Below, one piece after another: positions 40,569 to 49,045 of a stretch of DNA of 64,000 nt (position 1 is its first letter; each line of letters starts with the position of its first letter). A program made the translations under genes and the position numbers. The DNA comes from Actinomadura sp. KC06. GTDB taxonomy: Bacteria > Actinomycetota > Actinomycetes > Streptosporangiales > Streptosporangiaceae. Under the pieces are notes generated by a model. That model saw nothing but the letters and a program-made list of their open reading frames with translations. It was not told the origin of the DNA and made no database searches. Location of the stretch: contig NZ_SMKT01000030.1 of the NCBI RefSeq assembly GCF_004348735.1, positions 1 through 64,000 on the forward strand. The letters are read 5' to 3'.

Positions 40569-41673
40569 CGCCGCCGGTCCCGTCCGCGAACCGGACCGTG
40601 ACGGAAAGCCCGCCTTCGGGACGTGCGGTGGTCATGAGCGTGGCGTGGTGGGCATGGGCGACGGCGTTGACGATGGCGAGGCCGATGCCGTAGCCGTCGC
40701 GACGGCCGTCCCGGGCGGGCGCCAGCCTCTGGAAGGGCTGGAAGAGGCGCTGGACCTGGTCGTCGGGGATGACGGGCCCGGTGTTGGCGACCGTCAGCAA
40801 CGCCTGCGCACCAGAGGTCTGCGTGGTGATCCGCAGGTGCCCCGCCGCGTGGTTGTGGCGGATGGCGTTGTCGATGAGGTTCGCGACGAGGCTCTCGACC
40901 AGTCCCGGATCCCCGGCCGTCAGCGCCGGCGCGAGGTGTTCGGCGAGGCCGATGCCCTTCTCCGCCGCATGGTCGCGGCGGGAGGCGAGCACTTCCTCGG
41001 TGATCTGGGCGAGGTCGACGGTGTCCCAGCGGGTGACGCCGCGTTCGCTGGTGGCCAGGGCGAGCAGCGCCTGGACGAGCCGCTCCTGGTGCCCGCCGAG
41101 CGCGAGCGCCTCCTCGCACGCCGAGCGGAGGGCGCCGGTGTCGGCATCAGGGTCGGCGAGGGCGACCTCAAGGAGGGTGCGTAGGCCGGTGAGAGGGGTG
41201 AGCAGCTCGTGGGAGGCGTTGGCGACGAAGTGGCGCTGGGCGTCGAAGGACGCTTGGAGGCGGGCGAACAGGTCGTCCAGGGTGTGGCCGAGCTCGGTCA
41301 GCTCGTCCGCGGGTTCGCCGAGGCCGAGGCGCCGGTGGAGGTCTCCGGCGGAGATGCTCCGGGCGGTGGCGGTGATGGCGCGCAGCGGGCGCAGGAACCG
41401 TCCGGCGACGAACCAGCCGAGGGCCAGCGCGACGGGAACCAGGACGACCAGGGCGACGGCCGAACCCGCGAGGAGCTGGGCCAGGCCGATCCCGGGCCCG
41501 TTCTCGGCGGGCCCGCTCGTCGAAGGCCCGCCTTTGGGCGTGCCCGCGTCGACGCTGGCGAGCGGGACCGCGACGACGACGAGCACGAAGACCCCGGCGG
41601 CGTAGACACCGGCCGCGTAGGCGAGCGCGAGCCGCGCCTGCAACGACCTTCTCGCCGGCAGCGGGGCGGTCAT
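40507..41673 (-). CDS. Two-component sensor histidine kinase
   Basis: A 388-residue membrane kinase. Two transmembrane helices (about residues 18-38 and 70-92) enclose a short extracytoplasmic loop (VDAGTPKGGPSTSGPAENG). HAMP follows (RFLRPLRAITATARSISAGDLHRRL), then the H-box FVANASHELLTPLTGLR with phospho-His near residue 155, and the ATPase domain with ANLIDNAIRHNHAAGHL (N-box) and GYGIGLAIVNAVAHAHHA (G-box). ATG at 41673 overlaps the regulator stop by ATGA. The 3' end overlaps maleylacetate reductase by 62 bases. With its regulator it is divergent from two ABC-2 permease genes, the likely targets. Confidence 0.93.
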   Translation of the reverse strand: MTAPLPARRSLQARLALAYAAGVYAAGVFVLVVVAVPLASVDAGTPKGGPSTSGPAENGPGIGLAQLLAGSAVALVVLVPVALALGWFVAGRFLRPLRAITATARSISAGDLHRRLGLGEPADELTELGHTLDDLFARLQASFDAQRHFVANASHELLTPLTGLRTLLEVALADPDADTGALRSACEEALALGGHQERLVQALLALATSERGVTRWDTVDLAQITEEVLASRRDHAAEKGIGLAEHLAPALTAGDPGLVESLVANLIDNAIRHNHAAGHLRITTQTSGAQALLTVANTGPVIPDDQVQRLFQPFQRLAPARDGRRDGYGIGLAIVNAVAHAHHATLMTTARPEGGLSVTVRFADGTGGVTPGAGTAGPPRSRRPGAGA

Positions 41674-42332
41674 GACGGTCCGATGCGGTAGCCGCCTTCG
41701 CGGACGGTCTCGATCACGGGCGGGTCGCCGAGCTTCGCCCGCAGCCGGTGCACGGTGTGCTTGACGGCGCTGCTGAACGGGTCGGCGGCCTCGTCCCAGA
41801 CGCGTTCGAGCAGTTCCTCCGCGGAGACGACCAGGCCAGGCACGGCGAGCAGGCATTCGAGCACGCCGAACTCCCGCGGGCTCAGCTCGAGCCGCCGCCC
41901 GGCACGGAACGCGGTGCGGCGGGCCGGGTCGAGCGTGACGTCCCCGCACGCCAGGGTCGGCGGCAGCGGCGGGGAGGCGCGGCGGGCCAGGGCGCGGACG
42001 CGGGCGACGAGCTCGGCGAACGCGAACGGCTTGGGCAGGTAGTCGTCGGCGCCGAGGCCCAGCCCGTCGACGCGGTCCTGGACCGTGCCGGACGCGGTGA
42101 GCATCAGCACGCGGGTCTCGCGGCGGTCGCCGGCGAGCCGCCGGCAGATCTCGTCCCCGTGGACGCCGGGCAGGTCGCGGTCGAGGACCACGAAGTCGTA
42201 GCGGGTGACGGCGAGCCGGTCGAGGGCGTCGGCCCCGTCCAGGACGACGTCGACCGCCATGCCCTCGCGGCGCAGCCCGGTCCCGACGGAGCGCGCCAGG
42301 ACCTCGAAGTCCTCGACGACGAGGACCCTCAC
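41670..42332 (-). CDS. OmpR/PhoB-type response regulator
   Basis: A 220-residue regulator. Receiver domain: VRVLVVEDFEVLARSVGTGLR (acidic pair replaced by ED), phospho-Asp in YDFVVLDRDLPGVHGDEI near residue 52, Thr in VLMLTASGT, and Lys in DDYLPKPFAFAELVARV. The DNA-binding winged helix begins near residue 125 (LACGDVTLDPARRTAFR; LELSPREFGVLECLLAVPG; VKHTVHRLRAKLGDPPVIETVREGGYRIG). GTG at 42332 is chosen because the receiver fold starts there. It forms an operon with the kinase and probably controls the divergent ABC-2 permeases. Confidence 0.94.
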   Translation of the reverse strand: MRVLVVEDFEVLARSVGTGLRREGMAVDVVLDGADALDRLAVTRYDFVVLDRDLPGVHGDEICRRLAGDRRETRVLMLTASGTVQDRVDGLGLGADDYLPKPFAFAELVARVRALARRASPPLPPTLACGDVTLDPARRTAFRAGRRLELSPREFGVLECLLAVPGLVVSAEELLERVWDEAADPFSSAVKHTVHRLRAKLGDPPVIETVREGGYRIGPS

Positions 42333-42494
42333 CGCCGCTCGCCCCCGTCCGCCGTGCGGGTAGAGCGGGCGGCGCGGCGGGACCGGCCGCCGGGTCGAGG
42401 TGCCATGCCGCCAACGATGCCAGGCCCGAGGTCGCAGCCGGGTCGCGGCCGCCGCGACCCGGACGGAACCGGCCGCCGCGTAGAACCGGGGGCC

Positions 42495-44006
42495 ATGAGT
42501 CGAATTCACCGGTCCGGCGGGCGGGACGGCTTCCCCCGGCTGCTGCACGCGGAGTGGACCAAGTTCCGGACGGTCCCCGGATGGGTGACCGGCCTGGTGG
42601 CGGCGGCGCTCCTGGTCGTGCTGTTCGCCCTGCTCGCCGGGGTCAGCAGCGATCAGAAAGGCGCGCCGCCCGTCCCGACCGGGCCCGGCGGCGGGCCGGT
42701 CACCGACAGCTTCTACTTCGTGCATCGGCCGCTGGCCGGAGACGGCGGCATCACGGTGTCCGTTTCCGCGCTCACGAGCAGCATCCCCACCGGTCCCGCC
42801 GAGCTGCGGCCCGGCGGCGTGCCGTGGGCGAAGGCCGGGCTCATCATCAAGGACGGCACCCGCCAGGGATCGCCCTACGCCGCGATCATGGTCACCGGCG
42901 GCCACGGCGTGCGGATGCAGCACGGCTACGTCAACGACATCGCGGGCATCCCCAGCCCCGTCTCCGCGGCGTCCCCGCGCCGGCTGCGGCTGGAGCGCTC
43001 AGGCGCCACGATCACCGGCTACGCCTCCGCCGACGGTGCGAACTGGACAAAGGTGGGCGCCGTCCAGGTGAGCGGGCTCGGGCCGACCGCGCAGGCCGGG
43101 CCGTTCGTCGCGTCCCCGCCTTCCGTGCACGGCAAGAGCACGCGCGGCAGCGTGTCCACGGCCGTCTTCGGGGATCTTCGCGTCCAGGGGCGCTGGACGG
43201 GCGGCGGCTGGACGGGCGACCAGATCGGACCCGAATCGCCCACCTTCGCCGGCTACCCGGAGAACACGTCGGGTTCGTTCACCGGCTCTGACGGCCGCTT
43301 CACGGTGACCGGCGCCGGGGACATAGCGCCCGCCGTCCGCGAGACCCTGCCGACCGGCGGCACCCTCGGAGAGATCCTCACCGGCACGTTCACCGCGCTG
43401 ATCGCGGTGATCGTCGTCGGGTCGCTGTTCGTCACCACGGAGTACAGGACGGACCTGATCCATGTCACTCTCGCCGCCAGCCCGCGGCGGCCTCGGGTGC
43501 TGATGGCCAAGGCGATCGTGCTGGGAGCCGTCACGTTCGTCACCGGGCTGGCGGGAGCGGCCGCCGCGATTCCGCTCGGCGAGCGGCTCGCCCGGGCCAA
43601 CGGCGTCTACATCTTCCCGGTGGCCGCTTCGACCGAACTGCGCCTGCAGCTCGGGATCGCGGCGCTGCTCGCGGCAGCTTCGATCCTGGCCCTCTCCATC
43701 GGCACGATCCTCCGGCACGGTGCCGGTGCGGTCACCGGCGTCATCGCCGCCGTCGTCCTGCCCTACATCCTGATGGCCATCCCGTTCATGCCGGCGAGCG
43801 TGTCGAACTGGCTGGGCCGGGTGACACCGGCGGCGGCCTTCGCCGTCCAGCAGACGCTGGTGGAGCATCACCAGGTCGCGAGCGTCTACACGCCGTCCAA
43901 CGGCTACTATCCGCTGGCACCGTGGGCCGGGCTCGCCGTTCTGGCCGGTTACGCGCTGGTCAGCCTGGCGGTGGCGGCCGTCCTTCTCCACCGGAGGGAC
44001 GCATGA
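42495..44006 (+). CDS. ABC-2-type permease with large extracytoplasmic DUF1349-like domain
   Basis: A 503-residue membrane protein. It begins with RLLHAEWTKFRTVPGWVTGLV, the N-terminal signature of actinobacterial ABC-2 permeases. After the first helix an exported region of about 250 residues is inserted (FYFVHRPLAGDGGITVSVSAL; WAKAGLIIKDGTRQGSPYAAIMVTGG; GYASADGANWTKVGAVQV), resembling a laminin-G/DUF1349 beta-sandwich. Then the permease resumes (ALIAVIVVGSLFVTTEYRTDLIHVTLAASPRR) with about five more helices. ATG at 42495. It overlaps the second permease by ATGA. No ATP-binding subunit is encoded in the window, so one must be supplied from elsewhere. Confidence 0.85.
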   Translation: MSRIHRSGGRDGFPRLLHAEWTKFRTVPGWVTGLVAAALLVVLFALLAGVSSDQKGAPPVPTGPGGGPVTDSFYFVHRPLAGDGGITVSVSALTSSIPTGPAELRPGGVPWAKAGLIIKDGTRQGSPYAAIMVTGGHGVRMQHGYVNDIAGIPSPVSAASPRRLRLERSGATITGYASADGANWTKVGAVQVSGLGPTAQAGPFVASPPSVHGKSTRGSVSTAVFGDLRVQGRWTGGGWTGDQIGPESPTFAGYPENTSGSFTGSDGRFTVTGAGDIAPAVRETLPTGGTLGEILTGTFTALIAVIVVGSLFVTTEYRTDLIHVTLAASPRRPRVLMAKAIVLGAVTFVTGLAGAAAAIPLGERLARANGVYIFPVAASTELRLQLGIAALLAAASILALSIGTILRHGAGAVTGVIAAVVLPYILMAIPFMPASVSNWLGRVTPAAAFAVQQTLVEHHQVASVYTPSNGYYPLAPWAGLAVLAGYALVSLAVAAVLLHRRDA

Positions 44007-44776
44007 CACCGGCCCTCCACGCGGAATGGACGAAGCTGCGGACCGTCGCCGCCCCTCGATGGCTGCTGCTCGGCAGCATCGCGGCGACGGTGGCCCTCAG
44101 CGCGGCGGTGACGTCGGTGGTGACATGCACGTCCGCGGGCTGCGGCGGCGACGTGACCAGGCTCAGCCTCATCGGCGTCCAGATAGGTCAGGCGCCGGTC
44201 GCCGTCCTGGCCGTCCTGGTCATCGCCGGCGAGTACGGGACGGGCATGATCCGGACCACCCTGACGGCGACGCCGCATCGGATCACCGCACTCGCGGCCA
44301 AGGCCGTCGTCCTCACCGGCAGCGTGGCCGCGGCCGGGACCGTCGCGGTACTCGGGTCGCTGCTGGCCGGACGGCTCACCCTGCCCGGCCGCGGATTCAC
44401 GGACGCCCACGGCCACCCCGCCCTGTCCCTGGCCGACGGGCCGACCCTGCGCGCGGCAACCGGGTCGATCCTCTACCTGATCCTGATCGCCCTGTTCAGC
44501 CTCGGCGTCGCCACCGTCCTGCGGGACTCCGCGACCGGGATCGGGGTCGTCCTCGGGCTGCTCTACCTCTTCCCCGTCCTCGCCCAGGTGATCGGCGATC
44601 CGCACTGGCAGCGGCCGCTGCAGCGGATCGGGCCGAGCGTGGGGCTCGCCGTCCAGGCGACCGGCGACGTCCGCGGCCTGCCCATCGGCCCCTGGGCCGG
44701 TCTCGGCGTGACCGCCGGATGGGCCGCCGCGACGCTCACGGCCGCCGCCCTGCTCCTGCACATCCGCGACGCCTAG
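44003..44776 (+). CDS. ABC-2-type permease
   Basis: A 257-residue permease with about six hydrophobic helices. It opens with LHAEWTKLRTVAAPRWLLLGS and contains VLVIAGEYGTGMIRTTLTATPHR, the same conserved E-Y-x-T/G-x-I-R-x-T-L block as its larger neighbour, to which it is distantly related. The C-terminal part ends PWAGLGVTAGWAAATLTAAALLLHIRDA, also mirrored by the end of the neighbour. It likely forms a heterodimeric export or resistance complex with it. Regulation by the divergent two-component system is inferred. Confidence 0.87.
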   Translation: MTPALHAEWTKLRTVAAPRWLLLGSIAATVALSAAVTSVVTCTSAGCGGDVTRLSLIGVQIGQAPVAVLAVLVIAGEYGTGMIRTTLTATPHRITALAAKAVVLTGSVAAAGTVAVLGSLLAGRLTLPGRGFTDAHGHPALSLADGPTLRAATGSILYLILIALFSLGVATVLRDSATGIGVVLGLLYLFPVLAQVIGDPHWQRPLQRIGPSVGLAVQATGDVRGLPIGPWAGLGVTAGWAAATLTAAALLLHIRDA

Positions 44777-44813
44777 GCCGGTGGCTCCCGGCAGCCGCGC
44801 TGAACGTCCGACG

Positions 44814-45986
44814 TCAGCCGCCCGCCATGAGGTCGGCGAACGCCCGGCCCGCCGGACCGGACGCGAACAGCCGGTCCAGCCGGGCCCTGGCCAGTTGGCG
44901 GCGGAACGTCCCGGCGAGCGCGGAGTCACCGGCCTCGTGCGTCAGTTCGGTCAGCCAGCGGGAGAACTCCTGCTGGTTCCACACCCTCCTGAGGCAGGTG
45001 GCGGAGTACGCGGCGAGCGGCTCCTCATCGCCGTCGTGCACGGCCGCGCGAAGTGCGCGGGCGAGGACGTCGGCGTCGGCGATCGCGAGGTTCATCCCCT
45101 TGCCGCCCATGGGCGTGATGATGTGCGCGGCGTCCCCGACGAGGAAGAGCCTCCCGTACCGCATCGGGTCGACGACGAAGCTGCGCATCTCCACGACAGC
45201 CTTATCGGTGATCGGACCGGTGGGCAGGGCGTCGTCGCCGAGGCGGAGCCGCGACTGCTCCCAGACCCGGTCGTCGTTCCAGTCGGCCGGCATGTCGTCC
45301 GGGGCGCATTCGAGGTAGAGGCGGCAGGCCGCCGGACCGCGCGGGAACTGCGCGGCGAAGCCGTGGGCGCTGATCGCGAAGAGCGGGCGGCGCGGCGGCG
45401 GGGCGTCGGCGAGGACGGTGAACCACCCGATGCCGTGGTCGTAGGAGTAGGTGGTCATGGCTTCGGCGGGCACGCTCTCCCGGGTGACGCCGTGGTAACC
45501 GTCGCAGCCCGCGATGTAGTCGCAGGCGATCTCATGCAGGGTCCCGTCCGCGTCGCGATAGGTGACCTTGGGGGCGGTGCCGTCGAGGTCGTGCGGGGTC
45601 ACTTCGCCGGCGTCGAACCGCAGGTCGCCGCCGCCGTCGAGAAAGGCGGCCATGAGGCGCGCGACGAGTACCTGCTGCGGGATGGCCCGGCCCGTCCTGC
45701 CGCCCGAGAGGGCGCGCATGTCCAGGAGGTGCGGTTCGCCGTCGACGCGGATTTCGAGGACGCGGTCCTCGGGCATGCCGGCCAGCAGGGTCTCCGCGAG
45801 CCCCCATTCCTCGAAGATCCGCGTGCTGGCGTAGTCGAGCACGCCCGCGCGCTGGCGCCGTGCCACATGGGACCGGCTCTGCCGCTCAAGCACCACGCAG
45901 CCGACGCCGGCCAGCCGGAGCAGGTTGGCCAGGGTGAGTCCCGCCGGACCCGCTCCGATGACGACGACCGGGGTGCTCTCGCGCAT
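44814..45986 (-). CDS. 4-hydroxybenzoate 3-monooxygenase-like FAD hydroxylase (PobA family)
   Basis: A 390-residue class A flavoprotein, the usual PobA length. FAD motif VVVIGAGPAGLTLANLLRLAG at the N-terminus; the PobA-type segment RRQRAGVLDYASTRIFEEWGL near residue 43; DG motif YIAGCDGYHGVTRESVP near 157; GD motif RLFLVGDAAHIITPMGGKGMNLAIADADVLARAL near 280. It would convert 4-hydroxybenzoate to protocatechuate, feeding aromatic catabolism; no protocatechuate dioxygenase is in the window. It is divergent from the TetR gene at 46216, which may control it through the dyad at 46116-46141. Confidence 0.9.
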   Translation of the reverse strand: MRESTPVVVIGAGPAGLTLANLLRLAGVGCVVLERQSRSHVARRQRAGVLDYASTRIFEEWGLAETLLAGMPEDRVLEIRVDGEPHLLDMRALSGGRTGRAIPQQVLVARLMAAFLDGGGDLRFDAGEVTPHDLDGTAPKVTYRDADGTLHEIACDYIAGCDGYHGVTRESVPAEAMTTYSYDHGIGWFTVLADAPPPRRPLFAISAHGFAAQFPRGPAACRLYLECAPDDMPADWNDDRVWEQSRLRLGDDALPTGPITDKAVVEMRSFVVDPMRYGRLFLVGDAAHIITPMGGKGMNLAIADADVLARALRAAVHDGDEEPLAAYSATCLRRVWNQQEFSRWLTELTHEAGDSALAGTFRRQLARARLDRLFASGPAGRAFADLMAGG

Positions 45987-46115
45987 GGTCGAGACCTACC
46001 CCGCTGAGCCCGCCCGGCATTGGCACGGCGTGGCCACATGCAGCCGTCATTTCCGGCTCTGCGGTCAGCGGCGCACCCGGTCGGCGGCGGGGGAGCCCGG
46101 GAAACCGGTCGGCGC

Positions 46116-46141
46116 ATATGATGCTAACATCAGATTCATAT
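46116..46141. promoter_or_regulatory. Nested inverted repeats upstream of the TetR gene
   Basis: TGATGCTAACATCA (46119-46132) has 5-base arms, and a wider pair ATATGA (46116-46121) and TCATAT (46136-46141) partly overlaps it. The region is AT-rich, lies in the 229-base gap between the PobA-like and TetR genes, and contains no reading frame I can support. A TetR operator is the simplest reading. Confidence 0.5.
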
Positions 46142-46215
46142 CTGGCCGTGTCCGAGGCTCCGGCAGGCCGTCCGGCGCGCTCCCCAGCGCGGCGTGTTCA
46201 GCGGGAGAAAACCCG

Positions 46216-46857
46216 ATGTTAGGTTCAGGTGTGGAGAAGGATCAGACCCCCCGTCCGACCCGGCGCGGGCGCAAGACGCTCGCCGCCATCGAGGCGGCCG
46301 CGCGCCGGATCATCGCCCGCAAGGGCTTCCTCGCGATGACGGTCGCCGACATAGCGCAGGAGGCCGGACGCTCGCCCGCCTCCTTCTACAACTACTACGA
46401 CTCCAAGGAAGACCTGCTCGCCCACTGGGCGGACGACTTCCGCAAGGAGGCCAAGGCGCGTGCCGTGGTCGCCTACAAGCACGGCGTCCCGCACCGCGAG
46501 CGCGTCATGGAGTCGGCGCGCGCGCACTGGGAGACCTACCGCGAGCGGCTCGCCGAGATGGTGGGCGTCTTCCAGCTCGCCATGATCAACGAGGAGTTCG
46601 CGGGGCACTGGCGGGAGCTGTGCGACGACGCCGTCCAGGGCATCGCCGAGAGCGTCCGGCGGGCCCAGCGGGAGGGGTACTGCCCCGGCGCCGATCCGCA
46701 GCTCACGGCCAGGGCGATCGTCGCGATGCTCAACCAGTTCTGCTACGACCTGCTCGCCGGGGCGGGCGAGGACGCCGAGATCGACGACGAGGACGCCGTC
46801 CGCACCCTCGGCGAGATGTGGTATCGGGCGATCTACTGGCGGGCCGACCCGGACTGA
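46216..46857 (+). CDS. TetR family transcriptional regulator
   Basis: A 213-residue TetR-type regulator. HTH: RRGRKTLAAIEAAARRIIARKGFLAMTVADIAQEAGRSPASFYNYYDSKEDLLAH, with SPASFYNYYDSKEDL as recognition region. The C-terminal half (WETYRERLAEMVGVFQLAMINEEF; ARAIVAMLNQFCYDLLAG) resembles TetR regulators of acyl-CoA or lipid-type catabolic genes. ATG at 46216 (GGGAG upstream) or GTG at 46231. It is the first plus-strand gene before a 17-kb run of catabolic and transport genes and is the natural candidate regulator for them. Confidence 0.92.
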   Translation: MLGSGVEKDQTPRPTRRGRKTLAAIEAAARRIIARKGFLAMTVADIAQEAGRSPASFYNYYDSKEDLLAHWADDFRKEAKARAVVAYKHGVPHRERVMESARAHWETYRERLAEMVGVFQLAMINEEFAGHWRELCDDAVQGIAESVRRAQREGYCPGADPQLTARAIVAMLNQFCYDLLAGAGEDAEIDDEDAVRTLGEMWYRAIYWRADPD

Positions 46858-46913
46858 CCGGCCCGGACCGGCCGGCCCGCCGGGGCCGCCGCCGCGCATT
46901 CCTGGAGTGAACC

Positions 46914-48320
46914 GTGACCCCTGCAACGCTCGCCGGCAAGGTCTGGGACCGGCACGTCATCGAGCGCGGCGACGCCGACCTCCTCTACATCGACCTGCAG
47001 CTGCTGCACGAGCTCACCTCGCCGCAGGCGTTCGAGGGGCTGCGGCTGGCCGGACGCCCCGTCCGGCGGCCCGACCTCGCCGTGGCGACCGCCGACCACA
47101 ACGTGCCCACCTCGCCCGAGGCGCTGTCCCTGCTGGACGGCCTGAGCGCCCGGCAGCTGAGGATCCAGCAGGACAACTGCCGCGACGCAGGCATCGAGCT
47201 GCATCCGCTCGGCTCGCCGGGGCAGGGCATCGTGCACGTCATCGGCCCTGAGCTCGGCCTGACCCAGCCGGGCATGACGATCGTCTGCGGCGACAGCCAC
47301 ACCGCCACGCTCGGCGCGTTCGGCGCGATCGCGTTCGGCATCGGGACCAGCCAGGTCGAGCACGTCCTGGCCACGCAGACCCTCTGGATGCCCCGGCCGC
47401 GGGCGATGGCCGTGACGCTGCGCGGGACGCCGCGTCCCGGCACGGCCGCCAAGGACCTCACGCTCGCGATCACCGCCAGGATCGGCACCGCCGGAGGGGC
47501 CGGCGCGCTCATCGAGTACCGGGGCGAGGCGATCGCGGCGCTGCCGATGGAGGGGCGCATGACCGTGTGCAACATGGCCATCGAGGCCGGGGCGCGCAGC
47601 GGCATGATCGCCCCCGACGCCACCACCTTCGCCTACCTGGAGGGCCGCGAGCGCTCCCCGCGCGGGCGCCTCTGGGAACGCGCGCTGGACGACTGGCGCA
47701 CCCTCCGCACCGACGACGGCGCGGCCTTCGACCGGGAGGTCGTCATCGACGCGTCCGCGATCGGCCCGCAGGCGAGCTGGGGGACGAACCCCGGGCAGAC
47801 CACCGGCATCGACGGGACGGTGCCCGCCCCGGAGTCCTTCGCCGATCCCGCCGAGCGCGCCGCCGCCGAACGCGCGCTGGACTACATGGACCTCGCGCCC
47901 GGCACCGCCCTGCGCGACATCGCGATCTCCACCGTCTTCATCGGCTCGTGCACCAACGGCCGGCTCGCCGACCTGCGCGCCGCCGCCGGGGTGCTGCGCG
48001 GCCGCCGGATCGCGCCGACCGTCCGCGCGCTGGTCGTCCCCGGCTCCACGCGGGTCAAGCGGCGGGCCGAGGAGGAGGGGCTGGACGAGGTGTTCCGCGC
48101 CGCCGGGTTCGAGTGGCGCTCGTCCGGGTGCTCCATGTGCGTCGGGATGAACGGGGACGTCGTGGCGCCGGGGACGCGCAGCGCGTCCACGTCCAACCGC
48201 AACTTCGAGGGGCGCCAGGGGCCCGGCGCCCGCACCCACCTGGTCTCGCCCGAGTCCGCCGCGGCCTCGGCCGTGCTCGGCCACCTGGCGAGTGCCGCCG
48301 ATCTTCCGGAGGCGCGCTGA
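46914..48320 (+). CDS. leuC: Isopropylmalate dehydratase-like large subunit (LeuC family)
   Basis: A 468-residue aconitase-superfamily protein of LeuC length. The three Fe-S cluster cysteines are present in [12 protein letters not shown] near residue 345 and [11 protein letters not shown] near 402-412. Other hallmarks are [44 protein letters not shown] and TWG-like [14 protein letters not shown]. It would dehydrate/rehydrate 2- or 3-isopropylmalate, or a related acid such as citramalate. GTG at 46914 has TGGAG upstream. Its location with TetR and catabolic genes, not leucine genes, leaves open whether it serves biosynthesis or degradation. Confidence 0.92.
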   Translation: MTPATLAGKVWDRHVIERGDADLLYIDLQLLHELTSPQAFEGLRLAGRPVRRPDLAVATADHNVPTSPEALSLLDGLSARQLRIQQDNCRDAGIELHPLGSPGQGIVHVIGPELGLTQPGMTIVCGDSHTATLGAFGAIAFGIGTSQVEHVLATQTLWMPRPRAMAVTLRGTPRPGTAAKDLTLAITARIGTAGGAGALIEYRGEAIAALPMEGRMTVCNMAIEAGARSGMIAPDATTFAYLEGRERSPRGRLWERALDDWRTLRTDDGAAFDREVVIDASAIGPQASWGTNPGQTTGIDGTVPAPESFADPAERAAAERALDYMDLAPGTALRDIAISTVFIGSCTNGRLADLRAAAGVLRGRRIAPTVRALVVPGSTRVKRRAEEEGLDEVFRAAGFEWRSSGCSMCVGMNGDVVAPGTRSASTSNRNFEGRQGPGARTHLVSPESAAASAVLGHLASAADLPEAR

Positions 48321-48919
48321 TGGAGCCCGTCACGCGGGTCGCCGGCCGTGCCGTCCCGCTCGACCGCGGCGATGTGGACACCGACCAGATCATCCCGGCG
48401 CACTGGATGAAGCGGGTCGAGCGCACCGGCTACGAGGACGGCCTGTTCGAGAAATGGCGCCGCGACCCGGGGTTCGTGCTGAACCGGCCGGAGTACCGCG
48501 GGGCGCCGATCCTGGTCAGCGGCCCGAACTTCGGGTGCGGGTCGTCCCGCGAGCACGCGCCCTGGGCGCTGCGCGACTACGGCTTCCGCGCGATCGTCGC
48601 GCCCGGCTTCGCGGACATCTTCCGCGGCAACCTGCCGAACAGCGGCCTGGTGCCGGTGCAGGCCGCGCCCGACGTCGTCCGCGCGCTCCTCGCCGCCGCG
48701 ACAGACGACCCCGCGACCGAGATCGTCGTGGACGTGATGGAACGTTCCGTCCACTGCCCGGCCGCCGGGATCGGCGGCGTCCCCTTCCAGCTGGACGACT
48801 CGGCGCATCACCGGCTCGTCAACGGGCTGGACGAGATCGACCTGACCCTCGCCCGGCACGAGGCCATCGCCGCCCACGAGCGCACCCGGCCGCCCTGGCT
48901 GCCCACCGGCCGTCCCTGA
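48320..48919 (+). CDS. leuD: Isopropylmalate dehydratase-like small subunit (LeuD family)
   Basis: A 199-residue swivel-domain subunit that partners LeuC. Motifs: VPLDRGDVDTDQIIPAHWMKRVERTGYEDGLF at the N-terminus, ILVSGPNFGCGSSREHAPWALRDYGFRAIVAPGFADIF near residue 64, and NLPNSGLVPV near 104; all are standard LeuD sequences. The ATG overlaps the leuC stop by one base (TGATG), so the subunits are coupled. Length and motifs are normal, so the complex is probably active. Confidence 0.93.
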   Translation: MEPVTRVAGRAVPLDRGDVDTDQIIPAHWMKRVERTGYEDGLFEKWRRDPGFVLNRPEYRGAPILVSGPNFGCGSSREHAPWALRDYGFRAIVAPGFADIFRGNLPNSGLVPVQAAPDVVRALLAAATDDPATEIVVDVMERSVHCPAAGIGGVPFQLDDSAHHRLVNGLDEIDLTLARHEAIAAHERTRPPWLPTGRP

Positions 48920-49045
48920 CCGGTCCGCACCCGCCCGCGCGAGCGGCCGCCGGACGGTGAATCTGCCCAGATCAACGTATGGACATCCCCTGAACCCGCG
49001 GCTAAGGTACGAATACGACGTCAGGTTTACTTTGGGAGTATCACC

